From positions 4,154,001 through 4,218,000 of the forward strand of contig NZ_CP040128.1 of the NCBI RefSeq assembly GCF_007874125.1: DNA of 64,000 nucleotides. The letters run 5' to 3'. The notes beneath the pieces are model-generated. The model had not been told where the DNA came from. It saw nothing but the letters and a program-made list of their open reading frames with translations, and made no database searches. Position numbers and translations under genes: made by a program. The stretch is from Noviherbaspirillum sp. UKPF54. GTDB taxonomy: Bacteria; Pseudomonadota; Gammaproteobacteria; Burkholderiales; Burkholderiaceae_D. Of this stretch, positions 45,995 to 55,225 are shown piece after piece. Every line of letters starts with the position of its first letter. Position 1 is the stretch's first letter.

Positions 45995-46072
45995 AATAGT
46001 GTAGTAGCAACAAGGCGCCGGCCCAGGCGGGAGCATGCGCCGCCGCCTTCCGTAACATTACAAGGAGATTTC

Positions 46073-47050
46073 ATGTCGCAATGGTTCGAAGATAACTCGC
46101 TGTCCATCGGCCGCACTCCGCTGGTGCGCCTGAACCGCGTCACCGACGGCGCCGCCGCCACCGTGCTGGCCAAGATCGAGGGCCGCAACCCGGCCTATTC
46201 GGTCAAATGCCGGATCGGCGCGGCCATGGTGTGGGATGCGGAAAAGCGCGGCTTGCTCGGGCCCGGCAAGGAATTGGTCGAGCCCACCAGCGGCAATACC
46301 GGCATCGCGCTCGCGTTCGTCGCCGCCGCGCGCGGCATTCCGCTCACGCTCACCATGCCGGAGACGATGAGCATCGAGCGCCGCAAGCTGTTGCTCGGTT
46401 ACGGCGCCAAGCTGGTGCTGACCGAAGGGCCGAAGGGCATGAACGGCGCCATCGCCAAGGCGGAAGAAATCGTCGCTTCCGATCCGGGCAAGTACGTGTT
46501 GCTGCAGCAGTTCAAAAATCCGGCCAACCCGGCCATCCATGAAGCCACCACCGGCCCGGAAATCTGGCAGGACACCGACGGCAAGGTCGACATCTTCGTG
46601 TCGGGCGTCGGCACCGGGGGCACCATCACCGGCGTGTCGCGCTACCTGAAGAAGGCTAAAGGCGCCAATGTCGTATCGGTCGCGGTGGAGCCGAGCGCGT
46701 CTCCGGTACTGACCCAGACCCGGGCCGGCGAGCCCTTGAAGCCGGCTCCGCACAAAATCCAGGGCCTGGGCGCCGGCTTCGTGCCGGAAGTGCTCGACAT
46801 GAGTCTGGTGGATGCGATCGAAACCGTCGGCAACGAGGAAGCGATCGATTGCGCGCGCCGACTGATCCGCGAGGAGGGCATCCTGTGCGGCATTTCCAGC
46901 GGTGCGGCAGCCGCGGCCGCCTTGCGCTGGGCCAGGCGCGAAGAGAACGCGGGCAAGACCATCGTGGTGGTGCTGCCGGATTCGGGCGAACGCTACTTGA
47001 GTTCGGTGCTGTTCGAAGGCATGTTCGACGCCAGCGGCATGCCGTTGTAA
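46073..47050 (+). CDS. cysK: cysteine synthase (O-acetylserine sulfhydrylase A)
   Basis: 325 aa, PLP fold type II. Makes cysteine from O-acetylserine and sulfide. The PLP lysine is K45 in [11 protein letters not shown], the substrate loop is [11 protein letters not shown], and the phosphate cup is [11 protein letters not shown]. The C-terminus [10 protein letters not shown] is as in CysK. AAGGAG lies at the right distance before ATG 46073. It ends at a strong two-way terminator. Confidence 0.95.
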   Translation: MSQWFEDNSLSIGRTPLVRLNRVTDGAAATVLAKIEGRNPAYSVKCRIGAAMVWDAEKRGLLGPGKELVEPTSGNTGIALAFVAAARGIPLTLTMPETMSIERRKLLLGYGAKLVLTEGPKGMNGAIAKAEEIVASDPGKYVLLQQFKNPANPAIHEATTGPEIWQDTDGKVDIFVSGVGTGGTITGVSRYLKKAKGANVVSVAVEPSASPVLTQTRAGEPLKPAPHKIQGLGAGFVPEVLDMSLVDAIETVGNEEAIDCARRLIREEGILCGISSGAAAAAALRWARREENAGKTIVVVLPDSGERYLSSVLFEGMFDASGMPL

Positions 47051-47055
47051 GGGGG

Positions 47056-47085
47056 CGCGGGGCGAACCGCGCCCCGCGTCGTTTT
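47056..47085. terminator. bidirectional hairpin terminator between cysK and the radical SAM gene
   Basis: CGCGGGGCG and CGCCCCGCG are perfect 9-bp arms with a 5-base loop, followed by TCGTTTTC. It lies between two convergent stop codons and probably ends both transcripts, though the T-run is short. Confidence 0.7.
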
Positions 47086-48230
47086 CAGGGCATGACTTCG
47101 ACGTACTCGTACACTTCGCAATTGGCGACTTCATTGCGCACCGCCAGCGGCGCGTTTGCATACCAAGCGTGCGGGTCATGCCGGTCCACTTCTTCGCCGA
47201 GGAACTTCACCAGTTCGCAAACCGGCTCCACTACCTTGCTGCGGTAATGTGCATCGCCCTCGACATAGGCAACATGCAGGTTCTTCATGCAATTACCGCG
47301 GCAGAATGAATAGGCAGAACAGCTGCCGCACGGCATGTCGGAATGCGGTTGCAGCGGGCTTCTCCTGAGCCAGTTTTCAACGACACTGCCGTGCTGCATG
47401 GCGGGTTTGTCGGTCATGTCCGGGCACGGATAGATGGAGCCGTCCGGCAGCACGTTCAGGATGTGCGTCGACGAGCGGCACTGGGTAAAGCCGGAGGTGA
47501 GTTCCATCGCGCGCGACGGCAGCACCTTGTTGCGCACCACGCCCATGATCGGGATGAAACGGTAGAGCTCGCCTCCGGCGAAAAAGCGCTCGACCAGGCG
47601 GCTCAGTACGCGCCGTTTTTTCGCGACTGCATCTTCATCGTATGCTTTGTCATCCTGCACGAATTGCCAGTACACGTAGTCGAAGGATTCCAGTAGCGCA
47701 TCCAGCTCTTCAAAGGTCGTGTCGGCGCTGCCCCAGGTTACGCGCGCGGTCAGCGAGCCGGCCAGCCGCTCGCGGATTTCCGCTGTCTTGGCGAGCACGC
47801 GCCGGTAAATTCCCTTGCCGCGAAAACCATCGGTGATGTTCTCACCGCCGTCGACCGACACCAGGACATTCGACAGCCGGGCAAGGATATGGTCGGGCAG
47901 CCGGTGCAGCAGGGTGCCGTTGGTCTGCAGTTGGAAGCGGAAATTCGGGTAACGCTGCATCACCTGCTCCATGAACCCGACGTTCAGGGTCGGCTCGCCG
48001 CCGTAGAAGGTGACATAGATTTCATGCGCGCTCAAATGAGTACGAATGAAATGGTCGAGCGCATCGAGCGAATAGCTGACCTTGCCTTGCGAGCCGACCA
48101 CCGCGCTTTCCGAGCAATAGGTGCACTTCAGGTTGCAGCGCAGCGTGGTGAACAGGTTCAGCTCGGCCCGGTTACCGATGATCGGGTGATTGTGCGAAAC
48201 GGATGGGGCAGGGTGATGCAATGCTGTCAT
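47085..48230 (-). CDS. radical SAM/SPASM-domain protein
   Basis: 381 aa. The radical SAM cluster motif is CNLKCTYC (C32, C36, C39), followed by YGGEPTLN and a SAM-binding barrel. The C-terminal SPASM region has extra iron-sulfur cysteines (PDGSIYPCPD, MPCGSCSAYSFCRGNC). SPASM proteins mature peptides (RiPPs) or act as sulfatase-maturase-like enzymes. No precursor peptide or sulfatase gene is visible beside it. The ribosome-binding site is weak. It is divergent from the cytochrome b561 gene. Confidence 0.88.
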   Translation of the reverse strand: MTALHHPAPSVSHNHPIIGNRAELNLFTTLRCNLKCTYCSESAVVGSQGKVSYSLDALDHFIRTHLSAHEIYVTFYGGEPTLNVGFMEQVMQRYPNFRFQLQTNGTLLHRLPDHILARLSNVLVSVDGGENITDGFRGKGIYRRVLAKTAEIRERLAGSLTARVTWGSADTTFEELDALLESFDYVYWQFVQDDKAYDEDAVAKKRRVLSRLVERFFAGGELYRFIPIMGVVRNKVLPSRAMELTSGFTQCRSSTHILNVLPDGSIYPCPDMTDKPAMQHGSVVENWLRRSPLQPHSDMPCGSCSAYSFCRGNCMKNLHVAYVEGDAHYRSKVVEPVCELVKFLGEEVDRHDPHAWYANAPLAVRNEVANCEVYEYVEVMP

Positions 48231-48393
48231 GTTGATGCGGCGTTTTTAAGGGAGGGCAGATTCTATCCAAAAGTCTTCTTCGCGCAATTGATCCGGATCG
48301 CCATTACGAAAAGGATCATTTTTTCGGAATATGCAGCGTTGTATCATGACCGGATCTTGCCAGTGCATTTACTGAGGAAAACGGAGGTGCCCC

Positions 48394-48936
48394 ATGAGCA
48401 TTGATAGCCAGATTCCGGCCCACTATGACGGGAAGACGATACGACTGCACTGGATCACGGCGCTGCTCGTAATCCTGCTGTGGTGTCTGGGAGAGACGAT
48501 CGACTGGTTTCCTCGAGGTACGCCGCGTGTCACGATGCGTAGCTTGCATATCAGCCTGGGTGTCATTCTTGGATTGGTGATTGCATATCGCATTTGGTGG
48601 CGCAGTACGGGAGGCGTGCGCTTGCCGCCGGCCGAAACCGGAAAGCTTCAGACGCTGGCGACGGCCATACATTTTCTGCTGTATGCCGGGGTCGTCGCTA
48701 CTGTCGTAATCGGTGTTGCTAATGTCTGGGTAAGGGGCGACACGATTTTCAACCTGTTTACTGTGCCGAAACTCGATCCGGCCAACAAACCGTTGCGAGA
48801 AACGATAGAGGAGCTGCATGAACTTGCCGCGAACATCGTCATCGTGCTCGCGGCTCTGCATGCCGGCGCGGCATTGATGCATCATTACCTGTGGAAGGAC
48901 CAAGTCTTGCGGCGTATGTTGCCGGGTAGCCGGTAA
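48394..48936 (+). CDS. cytochrome b561 family membrane protein
   Basis: 180 aa with four membrane helices. Candidate haem histidines are H19 (IRLHWITALL), H52 (RSLHISLGVIL), one in the third helix (AIHFLLYAGV) and those in the fourth (ALHAGAALMHHYLW). It belongs to the bacterial b561/CybB group that passes electrons between quinols and periplasmic acceptors or superoxide. CGGAGG precedes the ATG. Confidence 0.88.
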   Translation: MSIDSQIPAHYDGKTIRLHWITALLVILLWCLGETIDWFPRGTPRVTMRSLHISLGVILGLVIAYRIWWRSTGGVRLPPAETGKLQTLATAIHFLLYAGVVATVVIGVANVWVRGDTIFNLFTVPKLDPANKPLRETIEELHELAANIVIVLAALHAGAALMHHYLWKDQVLRRMLPGSR

Positions 48937-48965
48937 CCGGGGATCGGCATCCTCGTCACCGCCGC

Positions 48966-51593
48966 TCATGCCGCCTCCCCGACGATGATGCCGCCGTTTT
49001 CGCATTGTGCGGCATGCACGTCCGTAATCAACTGTTTCGCGTCGACCAGATTCAGCAAGGTCGGCAGCGATGGATCCGCCAGGCAGGAAAACAGCTGCGC
49101 GATATCGATGGCCTGGATCAGCAGGCGCCCGCCGTTGGCCTTGATCACCTGCTTGACCAGCAAGCCATCGGCTTGGGCGGCAAACGGTGTCGGCACGATT
49201 TGCGCGGGCTGAAATTCCGGCACGCCGTGCAAGTCCCCGACCAGCAGGCCGACTTGCCGCTCGCCGTGACTCACCACCACCACCTGGCTGCCGTTGTCGA
49301 GCGAGGTCGGCTTGCCATGCATCAGATGGGCCAGGTCGAAGACCCAGACATAGCCTTTATCTTCGCCTTGCTGCTCCACCGCGAGCAAGCCGACGCGCTC
49401 GCGCCGGCCGCCCATCGATACGGGCGCTACCTGCGACGCCGGCAATGCTTGCCGCACGCAGGCGGCGGGCAAGGCGAACAGTGCACCGTCGACGAAGAAG
49501 GTGGCGTATTCTGTGCCGCCGTTGATGGTCAAGTCGGTTTCGATTGTCGTGTCGTTGCGGTTCGCGCCTCCGCTACTGCCGCGTGCTTCGCCGAAGGGGG
49601 TGAACACCAGCGCCAGCACATCTTCCCGGTAGCCATCGGTCACCTTGAATTCGCGGTAGCCGCTCGATGCGGTGCAGCCCATGACCGAATAATGCCCGTC
49701 ATGGATGACGATGCGCGAGGCACTGCTGCCGTTGTCCAGCTGCAGCAGTGCCGGGTCGATGTCCAGCCACGAGCCCGGCGGGCGCGCCGGGTCGGTGGAT
49801 GACAGCACGCGGCCGGTGCGGTCGGTGAAAAAAGCGGTGGTGCCGGGTTTGTCGTGCAGTGCGCCGCCGAGCATCGCTGCCAGCTCCGGTTCTGCGTCGA
49901 ACACGATGCCGATGCCGCCGACGACCGTCGATTCGCGCGACGGATCGCGTATCGCCGCATGATAGACATAGGTCGGACGGTCGCCGTACAAGGGCGTCGG
50001 CGCAAACGGTGTTACGACATACTCCTGCTCGCTGCGCAGGGCGCGCACCTTGGCCAGCGTATCGGCGTCGATGCGGCTGCCGATCACCGGCACTCCGTTT
50101 TCCAGCGGATTGGTGCTGGCGATGATTTCGCCGGTTTCGGTGTACACGAAAATGCGGGTGTACACCGTGTACAGCTTGTTGATGTACTCCAGCACCTCGG
50201 TGACCCCGTCCAGTGGCGCGCTGTAGCGGTCGGACGAGGACAGCACGTGGCGCAGCTCCGGCGTGAGCGCCCACCAGCGGCAGTCGTCCGAGCGCTCGTA
50301 CAGGTTGCGGTCGAGCAGATCGACCAGCAGGTGCGACACGAACTCCGCGTCGCGCAGGGAAGACGCCAGCACCGTTTCGTACAGGTCGCGGATCGACTGC
50401 GAAAACAGCGCATCGCTGCGGTTGCCGGTTTCGCTGATCTGGTCGAGGATGGTTTTCAGCTTCAGCAGTTCGCCGCGCTGGCCGGCGGTCATCACCTGCC
50501 CGTTCCACACCACGCGGCGGATGGTGTCGGCCGCGGTCATGATCTCGAACAGCGGCGGGCAGAACGAACGCGCATGCGACAGCAGACCGTCGGCGATATC
50601 GCCGTCGAGCGCCGCCAATGTGTGCGCGCCAACGCCATGGAAGGCGACGTTGACCGGCACCATCACCTGCCCCTGCCATCCGGGCGGCCCCATGTAGCCT
50701 TGGTAGCCTGCGGCGGAAAAAGTGCGCACCAGGTACTCTCGCCCGCCATACAGAAGCAGTTGCGGCTGCGCCTCGCGGTTGACCGGAACCGTGGCGCCGA
50801 CCGGAATCCAGCGTTCGTCGGCGCTCGCGATCACGCGGTTGTGGGCGTCGAGCAGCAGCATGTTGGAGCGCCCGTCCGGGTCGCGGTGCGAGCGAAAGAT
50901 GCCGGCCATCTCTTCCTCGAAATGAAAGCACAGGCACAGCACGCCGACCGGCGCGCCAGAATCCGGGTGCAGCATGCGGCGCGAATAGATCAGCGCTTCC
51001 TGCTTGCCCGGCCGCAGGTCGCTGTGGCGGAAAGTTTCGACATAGCCGTCGCAAGCGAGCGACGCGGCGATCAGCGGATCAGTGCTGCCTTCGAGCGGCG
51101 TGTCCTCATTGATCTGCACCAGCACATTGCCTTCGGTGTCGAGCAGGATGATCTCGTCGTACACGGTGTACTTGCTGCGGTAGGCGCGCAGGCGCAGGCG
51201 GATGGCGTCGGCGTCGTCGCGCTGGCCGGCGACGAACGCGCACAGCTCGCGGTCGGTGGCGAGAAAGCCGACGTCGGCAGTGCGCTCGTACAGGTTGCGC
51301 ACCACGATGTCGATCACGTACTGCGCCTTGGTGGCAATCTCGGCGAGCACGTTGCCGACCTTTTCGCGTACCAGGCTGTTGACCAGATCCTGCTCCAGGC
51401 GGTTGAACCCGGCGCGGGTGGCAGCCATGGTCGGCAGGATCGCCTTGGCCTCGACGGGGCAGTTCATCTTGGCCGACGCCTCGATCATGCGCCACATCAG
51501 GTTCAGCTCGCGCAGCGATTGCTCGCAGCGCATCACGTCGCGCATGTAGGGGAGGAAGGTATCGATCGGCAGGGAGTCGGTATCGCTCGTCAT
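48966..51593 (-). CDS. soluble sensor protein with two Cache-like units and a CheW domain
   Basis: 875 aa without any membrane segment or signal peptide. Two similar regions are visible: NLYERTADVGFLATDRELCAF...SKYTVYDEIILLDTEGNVL (from about residue 95) and NLYERSDDCRWWALTPELRHVL...KLYTVYTRIFVYTETGEII (from about residue 420). These are an internal duplication of a Cache/PAS-like sensor. The C-terminal 150 residues are CheW-like (YATFFVDGALFALPAACVRQAL, VWVFDLAHLMHG, VVVVSHGERQVGLLVGDLHGV). It would couple a cytoplasmic signal to a CheA kinase. MTSDTDSL at 51593 is the preferred start. A candidate sigma-54 promoter lies 72 bases upstream. Confidence 0.85.
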   Translation of the reverse strand: MTSDTDSLPIDTFLPYMRDVMRCEQSLRELNLMWRMIEASAKMNCPVEAKAILPTMAATRAGFNRLEQDLVNSLVREKVGNVLAEIATKAQYVIDIVVRNLYERTADVGFLATDRELCAFVAGQRDDADAIRLRLRAYRSKYTVYDEIILLDTEGNVLVQINEDTPLEGSTDPLIAASLACDGYVETFRHSDLRPGKQEALIYSRRMLHPDSGAPVGVLCLCFHFEEEMAGIFRSHRDPDGRSNMLLLDAHNRVIASADERWIPVGATVPVNREAQPQLLLYGGREYLVRTFSAAGYQGYMGPPGWQGQVMVPVNVAFHGVGAHTLAALDGDIADGLLSHARSFCPPLFEIMTAADTIRRVVWNGQVMTAGQRGELLKLKTILDQISETGNRSDALFSQSIRDLYETVLASSLRDAEFVSHLLVDLLDRNLYERSDDCRWWALTPELRHVLSSSDRYSAPLDGVTEVLEYINKLYTVYTRIFVYTETGEIIASTNPLENGVPVIGSRIDADTLAKVRALRSEQEYVVTPFAPTPLYGDRPTYVYHAAIRDPSRESTVVGGIGIVFDAEPELAAMLGGALHDKPGTTAFFTDRTGRVLSSTDPARPPGSWLDIDPALLQLDNGSSASRIVIHDGHYSVMGCTASSGYREFKVTDGYREDVLALVFTPFGEARGSSGGANRNDTTIETDLTINGGTEYATFFVDGALFALPAACVRQALPASQVAPVSMGGRRERVGLLAVEQQGEDKGYVWVFDLAHLMHGKPTSLDNGSQVVVVSHGERQVGLLVGDLHGVPEFQPAQIVPTPFAAQADGLLVKQVIKANGGRLLIQAIDIAQLFSCLADPSLPTLLNLVDAKQLITDVHAAQCENGGIIVGEAA

Positions 51594-51637
51594 TGTTTTT
51601 CTCGGCAAAGGGTTGAGGGCGGCCTGGCACATGCACG

Positions 51638-51653
51638 GCGCAAAATAGTGCGC
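51638..51653. repeat. palindrome GCGCA-N6-TGCGC at the predicted transcript start
   Basis: GCGCAAAATAGTGCGC is a near-copy of the NtrC-like site at 51824 (shared CAAAATAGTGC). It lies immediately downstream of the predicted sigma-54 start (about 51654). It may be a second, weaker activator site or a repressor site blocking the promoter. Confidence 0.45.
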
Positions 51654-51664
51654 TGCAACAATAT

Positions 51665-51681
51665 TGCAAGGAGCAGGCCAA
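51665..51681 (-). promoter_or_regulatory. candidate sigma-54 (RpoN) promoter
   Basis: On the minus strand the bases read TTGGCCTGCTCCTTGCA. GG and GC are exactly 10 bases apart, as in the -24/-12 consensus TTGGCAC-N5-TTGCA, with two mismatches in the -24 block. It would start transcription about 60 bases before the ATG of the sensor-CheW gene. Confidence 0.6.
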
Positions 51682-51823
51682 GTCAGTGAATGGCCGCCCT
51701 GAGTGCGGCTGGCGAACGGGCAGCAGCCGGCAGAAGCGCGTCTGTTGCGGGAGCGCCGGGTCTGGCAAGCGGTCTCGAAACGGCTTAAGTCGACTGAAAA
51801 GGTGCCGGGGACAAGTCTTCCCG

Positions 51824-51840
51824 TGCGCCAAAATAGTGCA
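51824..51840. promoter_or_regulatory. NtrC-like enhancer site
   Basis: TGCGCCAAAATAGTGCA, or TGCACTATTTTGGCGCA on the other strand, differs by one base from the NtrC pattern TGCACY-N5-GGTGCA. It lies about 178 bases upstream of the predicted sigma-54 start, a normal enhancer distance. Assignment to NtrC rather than another enhancer-binding protein is inference. Confidence 0.5.
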
Positions 51841-52050
51841 TAAATGCAACTTTTCAGCGCGTAATAGCAGTGGCTATCTGCTTTGGTAACGAGGATGGCA
51901 ACAGAAATTCCTAAAAGATATATTTTGTTTGCATCTTTTATTCCGCGTGCTTAAAATTGCTCTGTATCAACGATTGCGAACCCGGCGCTCACCGGCGCGC
52001 GGCAGCGGCAGTCGCTTGAGCCCTTTTCAAACAGATCGTAGGGAGTGTTC

Positions 52051-52461
52051 ATGAACATCGACAAGTTCAAGCATCAGCATATTGAAATCCTCACGTGCAT
52101 CGCGACCTTGCGGGACCTGGTCAAGAGCGGGATCCGCGACAATGCCGCCGACATCTCCCGCATGATCATCGGGATGAGCTCGACCATCAAGCTGCACCTG
52201 GCAGTCGAGGACACGATCCTGTATCCGGCGCTGCAGGCGACGAAAAATCCCGCACTCGCGCGCATGGGGAAACGGTTTCAGGATGAAATGACGAGTATCG
52301 CGCAGGCCTACCTCGATTTCGCGCGCCGCTGGAACACGCCGGCGACCGTCTCCGGCAACCCGGAACAATTCCGCGCCGACGCCAACAGCGTGCTCAAGGT
52401 GCTGTACGAGCGCATGCGCAAGGAAGACACCGACTTTTACCCGGTCATCGAGGCCAGCTGA
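52051..52461 (+). CDS. hemerythrin-domain protein
   Basis: 136 aa forming one hemerythrin-type four-helix bundle. Likely iron ligands lie in KFKHQHIEILTC, KLHLAVEDTILYP and RKEDTDFYP. Such proteins bind oxygen or NO or help repair iron-sulfur centres under nitrosative stress. TAGGGAG (52039-52045) is 5 bases before ATG 52051. The HD-GYP gene starts 15 bases after its stop, so they form an operon, and the hemerythrin may report oxygen to the c-di-GMP enzyme. Confidence 0.85.
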   Translation: MNIDKFKHQHIEILTCIATLRDLVKSGIRDNAADISRMIIGMSSTIKLHLAVEDTILYPALQATKNPALARMGKRFQDEMTSIAQAYLDFARRWNTPATVSGNPEQFRADANSVLKVLYERMRKEDTDFYPVIEAS

Positions 52462-52476
52462 TTTATCCCGCCTGGA

Positions 52477-53769
52477 ATGACCGTGCCGACCGTGCCCGCT
52501 GCCGCCGAGGGAATCGAGGTCAACCCGTTTGACATGGTGCTGTGCCTGGCGCGCGCCATCGATTTCCTGCATCCCGCCGTGTCGGAACATCACCTGCGGG
52601 TGGCCTATGCGGCATCCTGCGTGGCCGAGGAACTCGGCTTGAGCGGCGCGCAGATCGAGGATGTGCTGATCGCCGGCGCCTTGCACGACCTGGCCGCCGT
52701 CAGCTCGCCGGCCTGGGCCGGGCTGCTGGAGGACGCCCTGACGCAGGACTTGCTCAGCCGTACCCAGATATCGGATGAAGTGCACCGGCATGGCATGCAG
52801 GGCTATCTCATGCTGCGCGACTGCCTGCCTTTCGCCCGGGCCGCGCATGCCATCCGCTTTCATCATGTCGACTGGGATTTCGGCCGCGGCGGCGAATTCG
52901 GCGGCATCCCGGTTCCGCTGTCGAGCCATATCCTGCGCCTGGCGGACCGCGTGGCGGTGCTGCCCGGCGACAGCGCCGATGTGCTGGCGCAGGCTGCGGG
53001 CCTGCGCGCGGCGGTCGCTTCCGGGCGCAATCGCCTGTTTCATCCGGACGTGGCCGACGCGTTCGACGCGCTCTCGCACAAGGAGTCCTTCTGGCTCGAC
53101 CTGACCAGCCGCCACAAGGAGCGCATCCTCATGCGCCGCTTCGGCGGCGCCACCGTGCCGTTCGACCTGGACGGCCTGCGCGCGCTGTCCAGGATCTTCG
53201 GCCGGATCATCGATTACCGCAGCGCGTTTACCGCGACGCATTCAAGCGGGGTGGCCGCCACCAGCGAAGGACTGGCGACGCGTCTGGGGCTGGCGCCGGC
53301 GCAGCGCGGGCTGATCGGCGTGGCCGGCTATTTGCACGACATCGGCAAGCTGGCGGTGCCGCCGGCGCTCCTGGACAAGCCGGGCAGGCTGACGGCGCAG
53401 GAAATGTTCGTCATCAAGCAGCACCCGTACTACACGCATCAGATCCTGTCGACGGTGCCGGGCCTGGAGCAGGTCGATATCTGGGCCTCGCTGCACCATG
53501 AACGCCTCGACGGCACCGGCTATCCATTCCGTACACGCGACATTCCGCCTGGCGCGCGCATCATCGCCGTGGCCGACGTATTTACCGCCATCACCGAAGA
53601 CCGGCCTTATCGCCGCGGCATGGCACGCGCCGAGTGTCTGGCGGTTCTCGACAAGCAGGTGTGCGACGGCGCGCTAGACGGTGATATCGTGGCAATCCTG
53701 CGCCGCGATTTCGACGACATCCAGCAGATCCGCAACCTGTCGCAGCAGGCGGCCGTCGCTCAGGAATAG
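52477..53769 (+). CDS. HD-GYP c-di-GMP phosphodiesterase with extra N-terminal HD domain
   Basis: 430 aa, soluble. The N-terminal half is an HD-like domain (SEHHLRVAYAASCVAEELG, GALHDLAAVS, HAIRFHHVDWD). The C-terminal half is a true HD-GYP domain with H287-D288 (GYLHDIGKLAVP) and HHERLDGTGYP (GYP 348-350), and the DVFTAITEDRPYRRGM helix. It should hydrolyse c-di-GMP. It follows the hemerythrin gene closely and converges on the diguanylate cyclase gene, with the two 3' ends sharing 10 bases. Confidence 0.9.
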   Translation: MTVPTVPAAAEGIEVNPFDMVLCLARAIDFLHPAVSEHHLRVAYAASCVAEELGLSGAQIEDVLIAGALHDLAAVSSPAWAGLLEDALTQDLLSRTQISDEVHRHGMQGYLMLRDCLPFARAAHAIRFHHVDWDFGRGGEFGGIPVPLSSHILRLADRVAVLPGDSADVLAQAAGLRAAVASGRNRLFHPDVADAFDALSHKESFWLDLTSRHKERILMRRFGGATVPFDLDGLRALSRIFGRIIDYRSAFTATHSSGVAATSEGLATRLGLAPAQRGLIGVAGYLHDIGKLAVPPALLDKPGRLTAQEMFVIKQHPYYTHQILSTVPGLEQVDIWASLHHERLDGTGYPFRTRDIPPGARIIAVADVFTAITEDRPYRRGMARAECLAVLDKQVCDGALDGDIVAILRRDFDDIQQIRNLSQQAAVAQE

Positions 53770-54869
53770 GCGAACATGACGCGGTTTCGCCCTTCGGACT
53801 TGGCGCGGTAAAGTGCCTGGTCGGCGCGGCGGATGCCGGCGGCGACTCCCTCGCCCGGCGACATGGCGACCAGCCCGGCGGAGAACGTCACCACCGGCAG
53901 GTGCGGCAATTCGACGGCGCAGGCGAGCGCAATGCGGTCGCGCACGCGGCCGAGCACCTGAGTGGCGTCGTCGAGGCTCGTATCGCGCATCAGGAGCAGG
54001 AATTCCTCGCCGCCCCAGCGCGCCAGCACGTCGGTCGCGCGCAATGCGCCTTGCGCCTGCCCGGCGAACAGGCGCAGCACGGCGTCGCCGGCGTCATGGC
54101 CGTGCTTGTCGTTGATCTGCTTGAACCAGTCGATGTCGAGCAGCGCCAGGCAGGTCGGCTGGCCGGACGTGCGCAGCCTGCGCTCTTCGTCGGCCAGCAC
54201 TTCGCTCATGTGGCGCCGGTTGGCCAGCGAAGTCAGTTCGTCCTGCGTGGCCAGGATCCGGATGCGCGCCAGCGCGTCGGCCAGTTCCGCCTTTTGCGCT
54301 TTCAGATGGGAGCGCAGCTGGCTCAGTTTGCCGGTCAGGAAGGCGACCACCAGCAGCGTCGCTGCCGCGATGAAAAAGTGGATCATTTCCAGACGTGGCG
54401 GGAAGCGCACCGGATCGATGCACGGGAGCGCGGCCATCGTCAAGCCGAGCAAGCCGATGGCGAACACGCTGAGGCTGTGGCTTTTGTCCGCCTCCAGCGT
54501 AAATGTGCAAAATACCAGCACCACCAGCAGGATGCTGAGTGTCGCGCCGCGCGCCGGGCCGCTCAGCGCGTAGAAGAAGACCGTGCAGATAATGGCCAAG
54601 ATGCCCTGGGCGAGCGCCAGCTGCGACGGCCGCAGTGACAGCCGGGCGCTCAGGCGGATGAGCAGGAAAAACGGCAGCAACCCGCCGAGCATCACGATCG
54701 ACGTCCATATCGTCGCCTGCCGCGGCGCCTCGCCGAAGCTGACTTCGAGCCAGAGCAAGGCAGTGCACAGCAAATACATCCCGGCGGTGACCGCCCAATA
54801 GCCGAGCTGGCGCCGGATCTTTTCATCGGTGCTGACGAGAAGGTTCCAAACGGAAGAAAGCGAGCGCAT
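53760..54869 (-). CDS. membrane diguanylate cyclase (GGDEF)
   Basis: 369 aa. About five or six membrane helices (residues 15-200) form an N-terminal membrane sensor without a clear named domain. A short coiled-coil (LRSHLKAQKAELADALARI) leads into a GGDEF domain with intact GGEEF and DIDWFKQINDKHGHDAGD. It makes c-di-GMP and so opposes the HD-GYP enzyme next to it. MRSLSSV at 54869 follows AAGGG; the upstream frame to 54968 lacks such a site. Confidence 0.9.
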   Translation of the reverse strand: MRSLSSVWNLLVSTDEKIRRQLGYWAVTAGMYLLCTALLWLEVSFGEAPRQATIWTSIVMLGGLLPFFLLIRLSARLSLRPSQLALAQGILAIICTVFFYALSGPARGATLSILLVVLVFCTFTLEADKSHSLSVFAIGLLGLTMAALPCIDPVRFPPRLEMIHFFIAAATLLVVAFLTGKLSQLRSHLKAQKAELADALARIRILATQDELTSLANRRHMSEVLADEERRLRTSGQPTCLALLDIDWFKQINDKHGHDAGDAVLRLFAGQAQGALRATDVLARWGGEEFLLLMRDTSLDDATQVLGRVRDRIALACAVELPHLPVVTFSAGLVAMSPGEGVAAGIRRADQALYRAKSEGRNRVMFAYS

Positions 54870-55225
54870 GCGAGAACCCTTCGGTGACAACGGTGCCGTC
54901 CAGCCATGACCGGACTCACGGCTGGCTGTTTCCCTACGGTAACTAAATGTAACTGCTTTCCGTGCCAAAGGAAAGGGTCGTTAACGCGACGCGCTGGCTA
55001 CGCAATCTGCCTGCCGAGAAAGTGCTATTGAACGCGATCAAGCAATCGTTTTGCATCGCCGCATTTCCAATCGGCACTAGATTTTTATCAAGCGCCATCC
55101 ACATTCCGCTGCCGCCCTTGGAGATTGCGCGGCAAACTGCGCAGCGCAGATGGCTTTTTATGCCTCCCTACAACGTGCGGCGCTTCACCACTGCCGTCGG
55201 ATGACAAGAAAACGGATCACGTTCC

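Noticed and set aside
48288..48301. FNR box before the cytochrome b561 gene (TTGATCCGGATCGC)
   Set aside because: Eight of ten positions match, but no -10 element lies at the expected distance, so it is probably chance.
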